From assembly GCF_027947575.1 (NCBI RefSeq), contig NZ_CP116256.1, positions 6,262,001 through 6,326,000 of the forward strand: a stretch of 64,000 bases of DNA, read 5' to 3'. The notes under the pieces are model-generated. The model did no database searches. It was not told where the DNA came from and saw nothing but the letters and a program-made list of their open reading frames with translations. Below, piece by piece: positions 25,058 through 34,093 of the stretch. The DNA comes from Streptomyces rubrogriseus (lineage in GTDB: Bacteria > Actinomycetota > Actinomycetes > Streptomycetales > Streptomycetaceae). Both the position numbers and the translations under genes were made by a program. Within the stretch, counting starts at the first letter, position 1. Every line of letters starts with the position of its first letter.

Positions 25058-25267
25058 CCGCCCCCCTCGAATGTCCGGACGGGGAGAAGATATCGCCCCG
25101 GAGCGGCCGGGCGAAGTCGAACACGGGATTCCGGCGTGATCACAGCGGACCCGACGTGTCGCGCCAACGCCCCCTCGTGTCCGAGTACTTGACGTGGGCC
25201 GGGTCCCGGGCTCCTCCGGGCCGCCGCCAGCTCGCTCCGTTCGGCGAGTCCGGCACGTTCGGCGCGG
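25058..25267. other. Intergenic, no gene seen
   Basis: Presumably holds the promoter of the minus-strand pair starting at 25057. No convincing hexamers, hairpin or repeat stands out, and both flanks read away from or into it without a partial gene. Confidence 0.5.
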
Positions 25268-25879
25268 TCAGCCCGTCACCCACACACCCGCCCGCGCGGC
25301 GGTGCTCGCCGCGCGGGCCGCACGGTCGGCGTCGGCCTCGGTGAGGGGCCGGCCGGTGTTGAGCAGCGCGTAGTAGAGCGGAGCGGAGACGGCCGCCACG
25401 ACTCCGTGCGGGTCGGTGCCGTCCGGGACCTCGCCCCGCGCGACGGCGTCCCGCACACAGCCGGCCCACTCGTCGACGCGTACGGCGTAGAAGCGGTGCA
25501 GGGCCTCGGCCGCCTGCTCGTTGCAGAGGGAGGCCGCGATCAGCGCCCGGAAGAGCCGCCCTTGGCGGGGGTCGTCGAGCGTCCTGACGACGAGGCGTGC
25601 GTTCGCCCGGAGGTCCTCCTCCAGGTCGCCCGTGTCGGCACGGGGCAGCGACTGGTCCGCCATGTCGGCCAGAAGGTCGGCGGCGAGCCCGCCCGGGGTC
25701 CCCCAGCGGCGGTAGACCGTCGTCTTGCCGACGCCCGCGCGGCGGGCGATCTCCCCCAGGTCGAGCGCGTCGAAGCCGTCGGCGGCGAGCGCGTCGCCGG
25801 CCGCCAGGAGGACGGCCTCACGGATACGTGCGGTGCGGCCTCCGGGGCGGAGGGTCCCTGGGGCGGCTGGGTCCGGCAT
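25268..25879 (-). CDS. TetR/AcrR-family regulator
   Basis: 203 aa. HTH near the N-terminus (FDALDLGEIARRAGVGKTTVYRRWGTPGG, about 37-65) is classical TetR; the C-terminal domain resembles the TetR_C_11-like ligand fold (RANARLVVRTLDDPRQGRLF near 95). GGGAG is 5 bases before ATG 25879; a GTG directly upstream (25882) is too close to it. Divergent from an MFS exporter with two inverted repeats in the 146-base gap, the usual repressor-efflux arrangement. Confidence 0.88.
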   Translation of the reverse strand: MPDPAAPGTLRPGGRTARIREAVLLAAGDALAADGFDALDLGEIARRAGVGKTTVYRRWGTPGGLAADLLADMADQSLPRADTGDLEEDLRANARLVVRTLDDPRQGRLFRALIAASLCNEQAAEALHRFYAVRVDEWAGCVRDAVARGEVPDGTDPHGVVAAVSAPLYYALLNTGRPLTEADADRAARAASTAARAGVWVTG

Positions 25880-25935
25880 CACGTCTCCCTCGTCTCTCTC
25901 ACGGCGCGCTCACGACGCCAGACTCCCACCTTATC

Positions 25936-26005
25936 GGAACCACAGTTCCTTTACCGTCCGCCGCCGTGCTACCTTCCGAGCCGTAATGGAACTTCAGACC
26001 CATTA
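25936..26005 (+). promoter_or_regulatory. Two palindromic candidate operators in the TetR-MFS gap
   Basis: GGAACCACAGTTCC (25936-25949) is a perfect 5-bp inverted repeat with a 4-base centre. TAATGG (25984-25989) and CCATTA (26000-26005) form a second dyad with a 10-base centre. One or both should bind the divergent TetR protein. The second lies about 20 bases before the MFS start and would block translation or elongation. Confidence 0.5.
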
Positions 26006-26025
26006 ATGACTTCGAAGGGAACGCC

Positions 26026-27477
26026 ATGTCCACCACCACCGCGGCCACCGCCGGGGCCACCGCCCGGGCAGGGGCCGATCCGCAGCGGCTCACCGGCCGG
26101 TCGAAACTGGTCCTCGCGGTCCTGCTGGTCGCCCAGTTCATGCTGGCCGTCGACTTCTCGATCCTGAACGTCGCGCTGCCCGCGATCGGCGACGGACTCG
26201 GTTTCGCCCTCTCCGACCTGCAGTGGATCGCCACCTCGTTCGCCCTGTCGGCCGCGGGCTTCACCCTCTTCCTCGGCCGCATCGGCGACCTGGTCGGACG
26301 CAAGAGGATCTTCATAGGCGGCATCGGCCTCCTGGGCCTCGCCTCCCTGCTCGGGGGCCTCACCACCAGCCCCGAGGTGCTGCTCGCCGCCCGGGTTGCC
26401 CAGGGCCTGGCCACCGCCGCCGCCACCCCTGCGGGTCTGTCCCTGCTGACGACGTCGTTCGCCGAGGGCCCCCTGCGGCAGAAGGCGCTCGGCATCAACG
26501 GCGCGCTGATGTCGGCCGGGTTCACCACCGGAGCGATCCTCGGCGGTGTCCTGACCGACCTGCTCTCCTGGCGCTGGGCCTTCCTCGTCAACGTGCCCGT
26601 GGCGCTCGCGGTGGTACTCGTCGCCCCGGCCGTCATCAAGGAGTCCAGGCCCGCCACCCGGGCCGGCCTCGACCTGCCCGGCGCGCTCACCGTCACCCTC
26701 GGCCTGCTCGGTCTCGTCTACGGCATGACCCGGGCCGGCGAGCACGGCTGGACCCACCCGCACGCGCTGGCCGGGCTGGCCGGGGGCGCACTCCTGCTCG
26801 CCGCGTTCGTCCTGATCGAGCGCACGGTGGCGGCCCCGCTGGTACCGCTCGGGACGCTGCGGCGCCGCAACGTGGCCTGGGGCAATGTGCTGGGCCTGCT
26901 CGCCTTCGCCACCGAGACCTCGCTGGTCTACCTGCTCACCCTGTATCTCCAGAAGACCCTGGGCTTCTCCGCCCTCGCGGCCGGTGTCTCCTTCGGCGTC
27001 CTCGGCGTGGGCACCGTCGTCGGCGGGCTGGTCGCCCCCAGGCTGCTCGCCAGGACGTCCACGCCGGCCGTGCTCGTCGTCGGCGGCATCGTCCAGGCGG
27101 TCTTCACCGCGGCCCTGCTCTTCCTCGGTACGACGACCGGGGCGTCCCTCGCCCTGCTGCTGCCCGCCACCTTCTTCGGCGGCGTCGGCAACATGCTGGT
27201 CATCGTCGGTTTCATGGTCACGGCCACCAGCGGACTGCCGGACGCCGAACAGGGCCTGGCCACCGGGCTGGCCTCGATGTCCCAGCAGGTCGGCATCACC
27301 ATGGGCACGCCGGTCATGTCGGCCGTCGTCACCGCCGCCACCGCGGGCGCGGCCGGAGCCTCCGCCGTCCACCGGGGCGTCACGACGGCCATCGCCGTCA
27401 ACGTGGCCCTGGTCCTCCTCGGCGTCGCCGCCGCCGCGCTCTTCCTGCGAGGCCGCGCCGCCCGGCCGTCCGGGTGA
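26026..27477 (+). CDS. DHA2-type MFS drug exporter
   Basis: 483 aa, 14 predicted helices. It starts at about 30 with LVLAVLLVAQFMLAVDFSIL followed by LQWIATSFALSAAGFTLFLG, motif A GDLVGRKRIFIGG near 85, and antiporter motif C GFTTGAILGGVLTDLLSWRW near 164-183. AAGGG lies nine bases upstream of the ATG. The last 100 residues (TATSGLPDAEQGLATGLASM) are typical of actinobacterial exporters for aromatic antibiotics. Divergent from and presumably repressed by the TetR gene on its left. Confidence 0.88.
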   Translation: MSTTTAATAGATARAGADPQRLTGRSKLVLAVLLVAQFMLAVDFSILNVALPAIGDGLGFALSDLQWIATSFALSAAGFTLFLGRIGDLVGRKRIFIGGIGLLGLASLLGGLTTSPEVLLAARVAQGLATAAATPAGLSLLTTSFAEGPLRQKALGINGALMSAGFTTGAILGGVLTDLLSWRWAFLVNVPVALAVVLVAPAVIKESRPATRAGLDLPGALTVTLGLLGLVYGMTRAGEHGWTHPHALAGLAGGALLLAAFVLIERTVAAPLVPLGTLRRRNVAWGNVLGLLAFATETSLVYLLTLYLQKTLGFSALAAGVSFGVLGVGTVVGGLVAPRLLARTSTPAVLVVGGIVQAVFTAALLFLGTTTGASLALLLPATFFGGVGNMLVIVGFMVTATSGLPDAEQGLATGLASMSQQVGITMGTPVMSAVVTAATAGAAGASAVHRGVTTAIAVNVALVLLGVAAAALFLRGRAARPSG

Positions 27478-27544
27478 CGCCTCGCGGGGCGTGCCGGCCG
27501 GTTTCCGGCCGAGTCGTCGTACGGGGATGTCACGGGCGGAGCGT

Positions 27545-27581
27545 CAGGGCCTGTCCGGCGGATCCTGCCGGACAGGCCCTG
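27545..27581. terminator. 15-bp perfect hairpin terminator
   Basis: CAGGGCCTGTCCGGC (27545-27559) and its inverted copy (27567-27581) enclose GGATCCT. It follows the MFS exporter by 68 bases and also lies 15 bases beyond the stop of a minus-strand gene remnant. Confidence 0.85.
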
Positions 27582-27595
27582 GTGCCGAGGAGGGC

Positions 27596-27660
27596 TCAGC
27601 GCTTGAGCGTGAAGGTGAAGTCGCCGGACGGCTTGCCGCTCAGCCGGACTGCTGCCGAAA
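27596..27660 (-). pseudogene. 3' remnant of a lost minus-strand gene
   Basis: Reads AVRLSGKPSGDFTFTLKR then TGA (27598-27596). Nearly every codon of the last 18 ends in G or C, as in real genes here, and a strong hairpin follows the stop. Upstream the frame runs into biased but unrecognisable sequence (GKGR, PANPAR) with no start, so the body of the gene is gone. Family unknown. Confidence 0.4.
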
Positions 27661-27768
27661 CGAGTCTGCCCTTACCGCGGGCCGGGTTCGCCGGCGCGGC
27701 CCCGGCCGCCCTGGTGGGGTGACCGGGGCCCTTCCGCTCGGGCAACGGCGCTGTGGAACCGAGCGGGG

Positions 27769-28962
27769 TCAGCGGGTGCCGAAGGACGGCAGCGTCAGGG
27801 CCGAGTGGGGCGGTCGGGGTTCGGGGGCGGGCATGGCGCTGAGGGCGCGCAGCCGGGCGTTGCGCTGTGCCAGGGCCTGGGCGGTGGTCGGGAAGAGGGT
27901 GGCGCCGCCCTCGCCGACCAGGTCCTGGTTCAGGGTCACGAAGTCACGGGTGGCGTGCTCGTACGCGGCGAAGCCCTCGGCGTGGTCCCGGTCGGCGAGG
28001 GACCCGGCGAGCATGTAGGCGCCGACGAGGGCGAGGCTGGTGCCCTGGCCGGTGAGGAACGAGGGCGCGTACGCGGCGTCGCCCAGCAGCGCGACCCTGC
28101 CCTCGGTCCAGCGCGGCATCCGGATCTGGCCGACCGCGTCGAAGAACACGTCGTCCGCGTCGTGGAGGGCGCCCAGGATGCCGGGGACCTCCCAGCCGGC
28201 GTCGGCGAAGACGTCGGCGAGCAGGGCTCGTTGGGCGTCCCGGTTGCCGAAGGCGTCGTAGGGCGGGTCGGGCTGGGCGAAGTTCAGGAAGGCGTGGACC
28301 TCCTCGTCGTCGCCCACGGCGTAGACGGCCGCCGCCCTGCCCGGGGTGTTCCACATCACCGTCTCGTGGGAGAGGCCGAGGGTGTTGGGCATGGTGAACA
28401 CGGCGAAGCAGTAGCCGAGATGGCGGTGGAACCGCTCCTCGGGGCCGAACAGCGTCTCGCGGGTGCGCGAGTGCATGCCGTCCGCGCCGAAGACCAGGTC
28501 GAACCGGCGGGCGCCGCCGCCGTGGAAGGTGACGTCGACTCCGGGCCCGGACTGGTCGAGGGTGTCGATGGAGTCGTTGAAGAGGAACTCCACGTCGTCC
28601 CGGACCGCCGTGTACAGCGCGTCGGTCAGGTCGCCTCGGCGTATCTCCAGGTCCCGTCCGGTCACCCCGCCGGTGACGGCGTGCGGGTGGAGCGAGGTCA
28701 CCTCCTCGCCGTCTCCGTCGAGGAAGGTGATCCGGCGCAGGTCGATGTGCGCGTCGCGCAGTCGCGGCAGGATTCCCATCCTTTCCACGACGTCGAGTGC
28801 GGTGCCGCGTACGTCGATGGGGTAGCCGCCGCTGCGGAGGGTCCCGGCCTTCTCCACCACGGTGACCTGGTATCCGTGGCGGTTGAGCCAGAAGGCCAGG
28901 GCGGGTCCGGCGATGCTGGCCCCGGAGATCAGGACGCTGCGCCTCGGTGCGGTGCGGGTCAT
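27769..28962 (-). CDS. FAD-dependent aromatic monooxygenase (PHBH/TetX type)
   Basis: 397 aa single-component flavoprotein hydroxylase. It has the dinucleotide fold ISGASIAGPALAFWLNRHG at about 11-29 (GxGxxG), the DG motif FGADGMHSRTR near 150-160 and the GD motif LLGDAAYAPSFLTGQG near 288-303. Typical substrates are aromatic or polyketide compounds. ATG overlaps the upstream MFS gene stop as ATGA. It is the last gene of a six-gene operon and could modify the compound exported by the MFS protein, or break down an imported one. Confidence 0.88.
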   Translation of the reverse strand: MTRTAPRRSVLISGASIAGPALAFWLNRHGYQVTVVEKAGTLRSGGYPIDVRGTALDVVERMGILPRLRDAHIDLRRITFLDGDGEEVTSLHPHAVTGGVTGRDLEIRRGDLTDALYTAVRDDVEFLFNDSIDTLDQSGPGVDVTFHGGGARRFDLVFGADGMHSRTRETLFGPEERFHRHLGYCFAVFTMPNTLGLSHETVMWNTPGRAAAVYAVGDDEEVHAFLNFAQPDPPYDAFGNRDAQRALLADVFADAGWEVPGILGALHDADDVFFDAVGQIRMPRWTEGRVALLGDAAYAPSFLTGQGTSLALVGAYMLAGSLADRDHAEGFAAYEHATRDFVTLNQDLVGEGGATLFPTTAQALAQRNARLRALSAMPAPEPRPPHSALTLPSFGTR

Positions 28963-30356
28963 GCTTTGACTCCTTTGCTCATGGTGCGGGTGACGAACAG
29001 GGCCGTCAGTACGACGACGCCGGCGATGACGAAGCCGGTGACGTAGGCCGATTCGGCCGCGACCTCCGACCCGGAGGGGGTTCCGGCGGTGAGGAGAGCG
29101 CCGCCGAGCTGGCCGCCGACGGCGGAGCCGAGCACGCGGCTCACCAGGATCAGGCTGGTGGCGATGCCGGTGTCGTTCGGGTCGACGGCGGTGGCGGTGC
29201 TGGTCATCATCGCCGTGACGCACAGGCCGTTGGCGAGCGCGATCAGCACCTTGCCGACGACGAGGTGCCAGACCTCGGTGTGCACGGCCGCGACGGCGAG
29301 CAGGCCGACGGCCATCATGACGACGCCGGTGTTGACCACGGCGCGCGAGCCGAAGCGCCGGTCCCCGAGCCCACCGAGCGGCCCGGCCAGCGTCGCGGCG
29401 ATGGCGCCGGGCAGCAGGTAGAAGCCGATCTCGGTGGCGCTGGCCCGGAATCCGTAGCCGTCGCCGCGCTCGTCGAGTAGTTGCGGGACGAGGTAGACCG
29501 CCATCGTGGTGCCGAGGCAGATCACGAAGGTCAGTACGCACGCCTTCCATATCGCGGGCCGTGCCAGCATGTTCAGGTCGATCATCGGCGCAACCGCCCG
29601 CCGTTCGACCCGCACCCATCCGGTGACGAGGACGGCCAGCAGTACGACGAGGGCGACGAGCACGAGGGGCGCCGAGCCGGCTTCGGGCGCCAGCGCGAGG
29701 ACGAGCATGAGGGTGACCAGCATGCCGCTCAGGAGCAGCAGGCCGGGCCAGTCGATCCCGGCGCCGTCCGACCGGCCCGGCGGATCGGCCGGCATCAGCC
29801 TGTTCACGAGCAGGGTGGACCCGACGACCGCGATCGTCGGCAGCGCGAACATCCAGTGCCGGGAGAGCTGTTCCGCCACCGGGCCGGCCGACAGCATGCC
29901 GACCATCGACCCGCCGACGAAGAGTCCGCTGACCACGCCGATGGCCACCTTGGACTCGCCGGCGGGCAGGTGTTTGCGGACCACGATGAACGACAGGGGC
30001 AGCGCGCCGATCATCGCGCCCTGCAACACCTGGCCGACCAGCAGCACGGGCAGGTTCGGCGCCAGGGCGGACACCGTGCCGCCGAGCGAGACCACCGCCA
30101 TCAGGCGGATCAGGACCTTCTTCCCGCCGTAGCGGTCGCCGAACTTGCCCGCCAGCGGGGTGATGAGCGCGCCGGTGATGAGGAGGACGATGCTGAGCAG
30201 TGCTCCCTCGGACTGGCTCATGTCCAGTTCGCGTTCCAGGAGCGGGATCGTCGGTGACACCACCGACTCCAGGGCACCGGTGGACAGTGCCAGTATGCCG
30301 AGGGCGCCGACGGCGGCCTTCCCGATGGGGACCGGTGGAGCCAGGGTTGTGGTCAT
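28959..30356 (-). CDS. MFS transporter (14-helix type)
   Basis: 465 aa. The first helix (about 14-36) contains LSTGALESVVSPTIPLLERE, then motif A GDRYGGKKVLIR near 73 and GSMVGMLSAGPVAEQLSRHWMF near 148-169. The mid-protein loop AGIDWPGLLLLSG is typical of DHA2 exporters. GGAAGGA is nine bases upstream of the ATG, in a 13-base gap after the DUF1275 gene. Its stop overlaps the monooxygenase start. Direction of transport is unknown; export is usual for the class. Confidence 0.86.
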   Translation of the reverse strand: MTTTLAPPVPIGKAAVGALGILALSTGALESVVSPTIPLLERELDMSQSEGALLSIVLLITGALITPLAGKFGDRYGGKKVLIRLMAVVSLGGTVSALAPNLPVLLVGQVLQGAMIGALPLSFIVVRKHLPAGESKVAIGVVSGLFVGGSMVGMLSAGPVAEQLSRHWMFALPTIAVVGSTLLVNRLMPADPPGRSDGAGIDWPGLLLLSGMLVTLMLVLALAPEAGSAPLVLVALVVLLAVLVTGWVRVERRAVAPMIDLNMLARPAIWKACVLTFVICLGTTMAVYLVPQLLDERGDGYGFRASATEIGFYLLPGAIAATLAGPLGGLGDRRFGSRAVVNTGVVMMAVGLLAVAAVHTEVWHLVVGKVLIALANGLCVTAMMTSTATAVDPNDTGIATSLILVSRVLGSAVGGQLGGALLTAGTPSGSEVAAESAYVTGFVIAGVVVLTALFVTRTMSKGVKA

Positions 30357-30369
30357 GAGCGTCCTTCCG

Positions 30370-31143
30370 TCATGGCCGCGGGAGGGCCGTTGATGGAGCG
30401 GTCGGAGGAGCCGCAGCGGGAGCGGTCGAAGGAGCCGCCGCGGAAGCGGTCGGAGGAGCGGTTGCGGGGGCTTCGGTCGTGGTCGGCGCCGCTCGGCTGC
30501 CGAGAGCCGTCACGGCCAGGACGACGCAGGCCGCCGCCGCCACCGCGAGGCCCTCGTGCACCTGGCACAGCAGCGCGCCGGCCGCCGCTCCGGCGACGAT
30601 GAGCGCGACGGCGGCGGTCCGGCGCAGGGCGCCCCGGCCGCGGGCCGTGCCCAGTCGGGAGTCGGCCGCGAGGCCGGTCAGCGTGGAGGTCACGACGACC
30701 GTGGTGACGTCCTTGACGGCCAGGTGACGGGCGGTCGCCGCCTGCGCCCCCATGGCCAGGGCGAGTGACGACGCCATGCCCGCGCGGGCGCCGGAGGTGT
30801 CGGCGCCGACGACGGCCGGGCCGAGGGCGGTCGCGGTCAGGATCAGTCCGACGCCGCCCAGCAGCGCCGCGCACCGGCTGCTCCAGCCCGCAGCGGCGGT
30901 GCGCAGGACCCGCCCGGTCGTCGCCGCGCCGGCGAGGAAGGACGCGAGCGCCACGACCGGCCCGAGCACCGGCAGCCCCGTACCGCCGCCGGTGGCCGCC
31001 ATGCCGAGGATGACCACGTTGCCCGTCATGTTGCCGGCGAACACCTGGTCGAGGCGCAGGTAGCCGACGGCGTCGACGACGCCGGTCGCGAAGGTGAGGG
31101 CGAGCATCAGACCGGGTTGCGTCACCCGACGCCGCGCGTTCAT
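30370..31143 (-). CDS. DUF1275 (YoaK-type) membrane protein with Ala/Pro/Thr tail
   Basis: 257 aa. Six hydrophobic segments follow the DUF1275 start MLALTFATGVVDAVGYLRLD (about 13-32), with FAGNMTGNVVILGMA near 36-50, the family hallmark. The last 45 residues are a low-complexity Ala-Pro-Thr run (TEAPATAPPTASAAAPST), presumably disordered and encoded by imperfect GC-rich direct repeats. ATG overlaps the gamma-glutamyltransferase stop. Function of the family is unknown; here it sits in a presumed catabolic or detoxification operon. Confidence 0.85.
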   Translation of the reverse strand: MNARRRVTQPGLMLALTFATGVVDAVGYLRLDQVFAGNMTGNVVILGMAATGGGTGLPVLGPVVALASFLAGAATTGRVLRTAAAGWSSRCAALLGGVGLILTATALGPAVVGADTSGARAGMASSLALAMGAQAATARHLAVKDVTTVVVTSTLTGLAADSRLGTARGRGALRRTAAVALIVAGAAAGALLCQVHEGLAVAAAACVVLAVTALGSRAAPTTTEAPATAPPTASAAAPSTAPAAAPPTAPSTALPRP

Positions 31144-32951
31144 CGGCCGGCCGCGTAGCCCTGGGCGCCGCGCGGGTTCGCGGCCGCCCGGAGTACGCCG
31201 CTGTCCGGATCACGTGTGACGACGGACAGCCGGCCCTGGCTCCAGGGCCCGGAAACCGTCACCTGGTGGCCGCGTGCGCGCAGTTCCTCGACGACCGCGC
31301 CGCCCGCGCGCTCCTCGACCACCAGTCCCCCGGGCGTCCAGGTCCGCGGCCAGAAGGAACTCGGTACGGCGGTGGTGTGGAACGCGGGTGCGTCGATCGC
31401 CGCCTGCGGGTCCATGCCCAGCGCCAGCGTGCGTACCAGGTAGATCAGTTGCCACTGGTCCTGCTGGTCGCCGCCGGGTGTGCCGAGGGCGGCCACGGGG
31501 TTGCCGTCGCGGAGCAGCAGGGTCGGCGTCAGGGTCGTACGCGGCCGTCGGCCCGGTGCCAGGCGGGAGGGGGCGGCCGGGTCCAGCCAGGTCATCTGGA
31601 GCCGGGTGCCGAGCGCGAAGCCCAGTTCCGGCACGGCGGGCGAGGACTGGAGCCACCCTCCCGACGGTGTGGCGGAGACGATGTTCCCCCAGCGGTCGAC
31701 GACGTCGATGTGGCAGGTGTCGCCGCGGGTCTCGCCGGTCTGCTGCACGGTGGGTTCGCCCACGCCGTCGGCCTGCTGGGCGTACCCCCGGGTGACGAGC
31801 GGCGGGGTGTACGGCGTGACGCCGATGTGGCCGGGCCGGAAGGCGGTGGAGGCGAGCGGCCGGATCAGACTCGCGCGCTCCTCGCTGTACCGGGGCGAGA
31901 GCAGCCGGCGCAGCACGGCCTCCGCCTCCGCCGGGTCGAGGTGGCCGTAGTACGCCTCCCGGTCGGCCATGGCCAGCTTCAGGGCCTCGGTGAGGGTGTG
32001 GACGCCCTCGGCGGTCGACGGGTCGAGCCGCGCGTCGTCGAAGTGGTCCAGCATGGTGAGGGCCTGCAACAGCACGGGTCCCTGGGACCACAGGCCCGCC
32101 TTGGCCACCGTGGTCCCCCGGAAGCGTGCGGTGACGGCGGGTTCCAGGGACGGGTGGAAGTCGGTGAAGTCGGCGGCGGTGATGACTCCGGCGTGGTCGC
32201 CGCCCGAGGAGTGCCGGTGCGGCACGGCCGCGAACCCGGCGACGGCCTCCGCCACGAACCCGGTGCGCCAGGCGCGCCGCGCGGCGCCGATCCGGGCGGT
32301 CCGCGTCCCGCCGGAGGCCGCCGTGCCCAGCCGGCGCAGGGTGCGGGCGTAGGCGGGGTTGACGAGAGTGGCGTACGGCGCGGGGACGCGGCCCTCGGGC
32401 ATCCACAGCGCGTACGACGTCGGCCAGTGCGTGCGGAAGAGCTGCTCGACCGTGGTCAGGACGCGCGCCAACTGCGGTACGACCGGTACTCCGTGCTCCG
32501 CGTAGTCGATGGCGTAGGCCAGGACGTCGGCGAGTTCCCAGGTGCCGAGCTCGGCGAGCAGCCAGAGCCAGGAGTCGACGGCGCCCGGGACGGCGGCGGC
32601 GAGCGCTCCGGCGCCCGGGACGTGGTCGAGCCCCTCGGCCCGGAAGTGCTCGATCGTGGCTCCGCGCGGGGCGTGTCCCTGGCCCGCCAGCACCCGCGGC
32701 GCCGGGTCCGCGGCGGTCGCGAGCACGGCGACGAGGTCACCGCCGGGGCCGTTGAGGTGGGGTTCGGCGACGTGCAGCACGAAGGCACCGGCCACGGCGG
32801 CGTCGAAGGCGTTGCCGCCCCGCTCCAGTACGGACTGGGCGGTCGCGGTCGCCAGCCAGTGCGTCGACGCGCACATGCCGAAGGAGCCGCGGAGGGTGGG
32901 GCGGGTGGTGTGCGCGGGGGCGTCGGGCGGTGACGGTGGTCGACCGGCCAT
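31140..32951 (-). CDS. Gamma-glutamyltransferase-like Ntn hydrolase
   Basis: 603 aa. The N-terminal part has SVLERGGNAFDAAVAGAFVL at about 40-59 and the substrate-site GPGGDLVAVL near 71. The self-processing Thr that would become the catalytic nucleophile is in GDTCHIDVVD near residue 411 (most GGTs have T-T-H or T-S-H here; the second position is Cys). The conserved NIVSATPSGG follows. No signal peptide, so cytoplasmic, unlike secreted GGTs. The family also includes cephalosporin acylases and oxamate amidohydrolases, so the bond cleaved is uncertain. Coupled to DUF1275 (ATGA); preceded by DUF3500 with a five-base gap. Confidence 0.82.
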   Translation of the reverse strand: MAGRPPSPPDAPAHTTRPTLRGSFGMCASTHWLATATAQSVLERGGNAFDAAVAGAFVLHVAEPHLNGPGGDLVAVLATAADPAPRVLAGQGHAPRGATIEHFRAEGLDHVPGAGALAAAVPGAVDSWLWLLAELGTWELADVLAYAIDYAEHGVPVVPQLARVLTTVEQLFRTHWPTSYALWMPEGRVPAPYATLVNPAYARTLRRLGTAASGGTRTARIGAARRAWRTGFVAEAVAGFAAVPHRHSSGGDHAGVITAADFTDFHPSLEPAVTARFRGTTVAKAGLWSQGPVLLQALTMLDHFDDARLDPSTAEGVHTLTEALKLAMADREAYYGHLDPAEAEAVLRRLLSPRYSEERASLIRPLASTAFRPGHIGVTPYTPPLVTRGYAQQADGVGEPTVQQTGETRGDTCHIDVVDRWGNIVSATPSGGWLQSSPAVPELGFALGTRLQMTWLDPAAPSRLAPGRRPRTTLTPTLLLRDGNPVAALGTPGGDQQDQWQLIYLVRTLALGMDPQAAIDAPAFHTTAVPSSFWPRTWTPGGLVVEERAGGAVVEELRARGHQVTVSGPWSQGRLSVVTRDPDSGVLRAAANPRGAQGYAAGR

Positions 32952-32956
32952 GTCAG

Positions 32957-34093
32957 TCACCTTCCATTCGGGTGGTGGGCGGCGTGGTGGGCCGCGTGGT
33001 GGGCGGCCAGGACGTCGCCGCCGAAGTCGGTTTCCGGGTCCCGCCACACGGCGTGCGCGTGGTTGACGCCGCGGTGGACGTTGGTCCACTCGATGAGCAG
33101 CCGGGGCCCCTGCAACCGGTAGTAGTGCGGCTCGCCCGGCGCGGTCGGACCGGCCCAGGCGAGGTGTACGGCGTCCAGTGCCGCGGGGTCGTCGTAGCGG
33201 GGCAGGGGCGACACCCCGTCCGGGACGCGGCCGAGATAGGCGCCGAGCAGTGCGCGCAGCAACTCCCGCTGCTCCGCGTCGAGTTCCGCGCCCGGGACGC
33301 CCTTGGGCGCCGGGGTGAGGGCCAGCGCCCGCCGTTCGTCGCCGTCGAGTCCGGTGGCCGGCTGCTCGGCACGGTCCGGGGTGTGGGTGCCGGGGCGCCA
33401 GAGTTCGCCGCGCCTGATCACGCGGTCGCCTACGCGGGCGCTGTTGCCCGCCACGATGTCGTTCGGGGCGCGGGGCAGCAGGACCGCACGGGCGGCGGCC
33501 TCGGGGCGCAGGGAACGGACCAGTTCGCGCGCCAGGTCCTCGGCCGTCCCCAGCGGGCGCAGCGTCGAGCCGCCCAGCAGGGGCGAGGCGGCGGGGTCGG
33601 CGCCCAGGAAGCAGGGGGTGGTGGCGGCGACGCGCCCGTCCACGACGAGGTTGTTGAGCGAGACGTGGTGGCCGCCGAACCGCCAGCCCCACGGCCGCGG
33701 CCCGCCGGGCTCGCCGAAGACGCGCAGGTAGTACATGCCGGGGTCGCGGGTCCGCTCCCGGCCCCAGTTCACCGAGAAGCCCTCGACGTGGTCGAGCACG
33801 TTCTCCAGGCCGAGCACGGTGGCGACGGTGACGAACCCGGCGTCGGACAGCCCGCTCGCGACCAGTCGCATGGCCAGGCGCTGCTGGGCCGGGCGCTGCT
33901 GGTGGAGGGTCAGGCCGCCGTGGTCCGTGGGCGTGTAGTACCAGCGGGTACGTTCGCCCTCGGCCTCGCCCGGGGCGCCCGGGGCCGGTGCCGGTCCGAC
34001 CTCGGCCCCGCGCCGGTCGGCGTCCAGGGAGTCCAGCCAGGCCCGGGCGGCCTCGGCCATCCGGTCCGCGGCGTCGCGGGCGGCGTCAGCCAT
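32957..34093 (-). CDS. DUF3500 protein with His-rich C-terminus
   Basis: 378 aa, soluble, no signal peptide. The family signature WYYTPTDHGGLTLHQ lies at about 51-65, LGLENVLDHVEGFSVNWGR near 93-111, and FGGHHVSLNNLVVDG near 140-154. Function is unknown for the family; HHVSLN and neighbouring Asp/His residues suggest a metal site. The last 20 residues contain HHAAHHAAHH, from a repeated GGTGGGC(G/C)GC tract at 32973-33007. It overlaps the hydrolase gene by 8 bases and precedes the GGT-like gene by 5. Confidence 0.8.
   Translation of the reverse strand: MADAARDAADRMAEAARAWLDSLDADRRGAEVGPAPAPGAPGEAEGERTRWYYTPTDHGGLTLHQQRPAQQRLAMRLVASGLSDAGFVTVATVLGLENVLDHVEGFSVNWGRERTRDPGMYYLRVFGEPGGPRPWGWRFGGHHVSLNNLVVDGRVAATTPCFLGADPAASPLLGGSTLRPLGTAEDLARELVRSLRPEAAARAVLLPRAPNDIVAGNSARVGDRVIRRGELWRPGTHTPDRAEQPATGLDGDERRALALTPAPKGVPGAELDAEQRELLRALLGAYLGRVPDGVSPLPRYDDPAALDAVHLAWAGPTAPGEPHYYRLQGPRLLIEWTNVHRGVNHAHAVWRDPETDFGGDVLAAHHAAHHAAHHPNGR

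Noticed and set aside
30353..30373. Six-codon ORF (MTEGRS) linking the DUF1275 stop and MFS start through two ATGA overlaps
   Set aside because: It is only the sequence that carries the MFS SD (GGAAGGA). A six-residue peptide with no other support is more likely chance.
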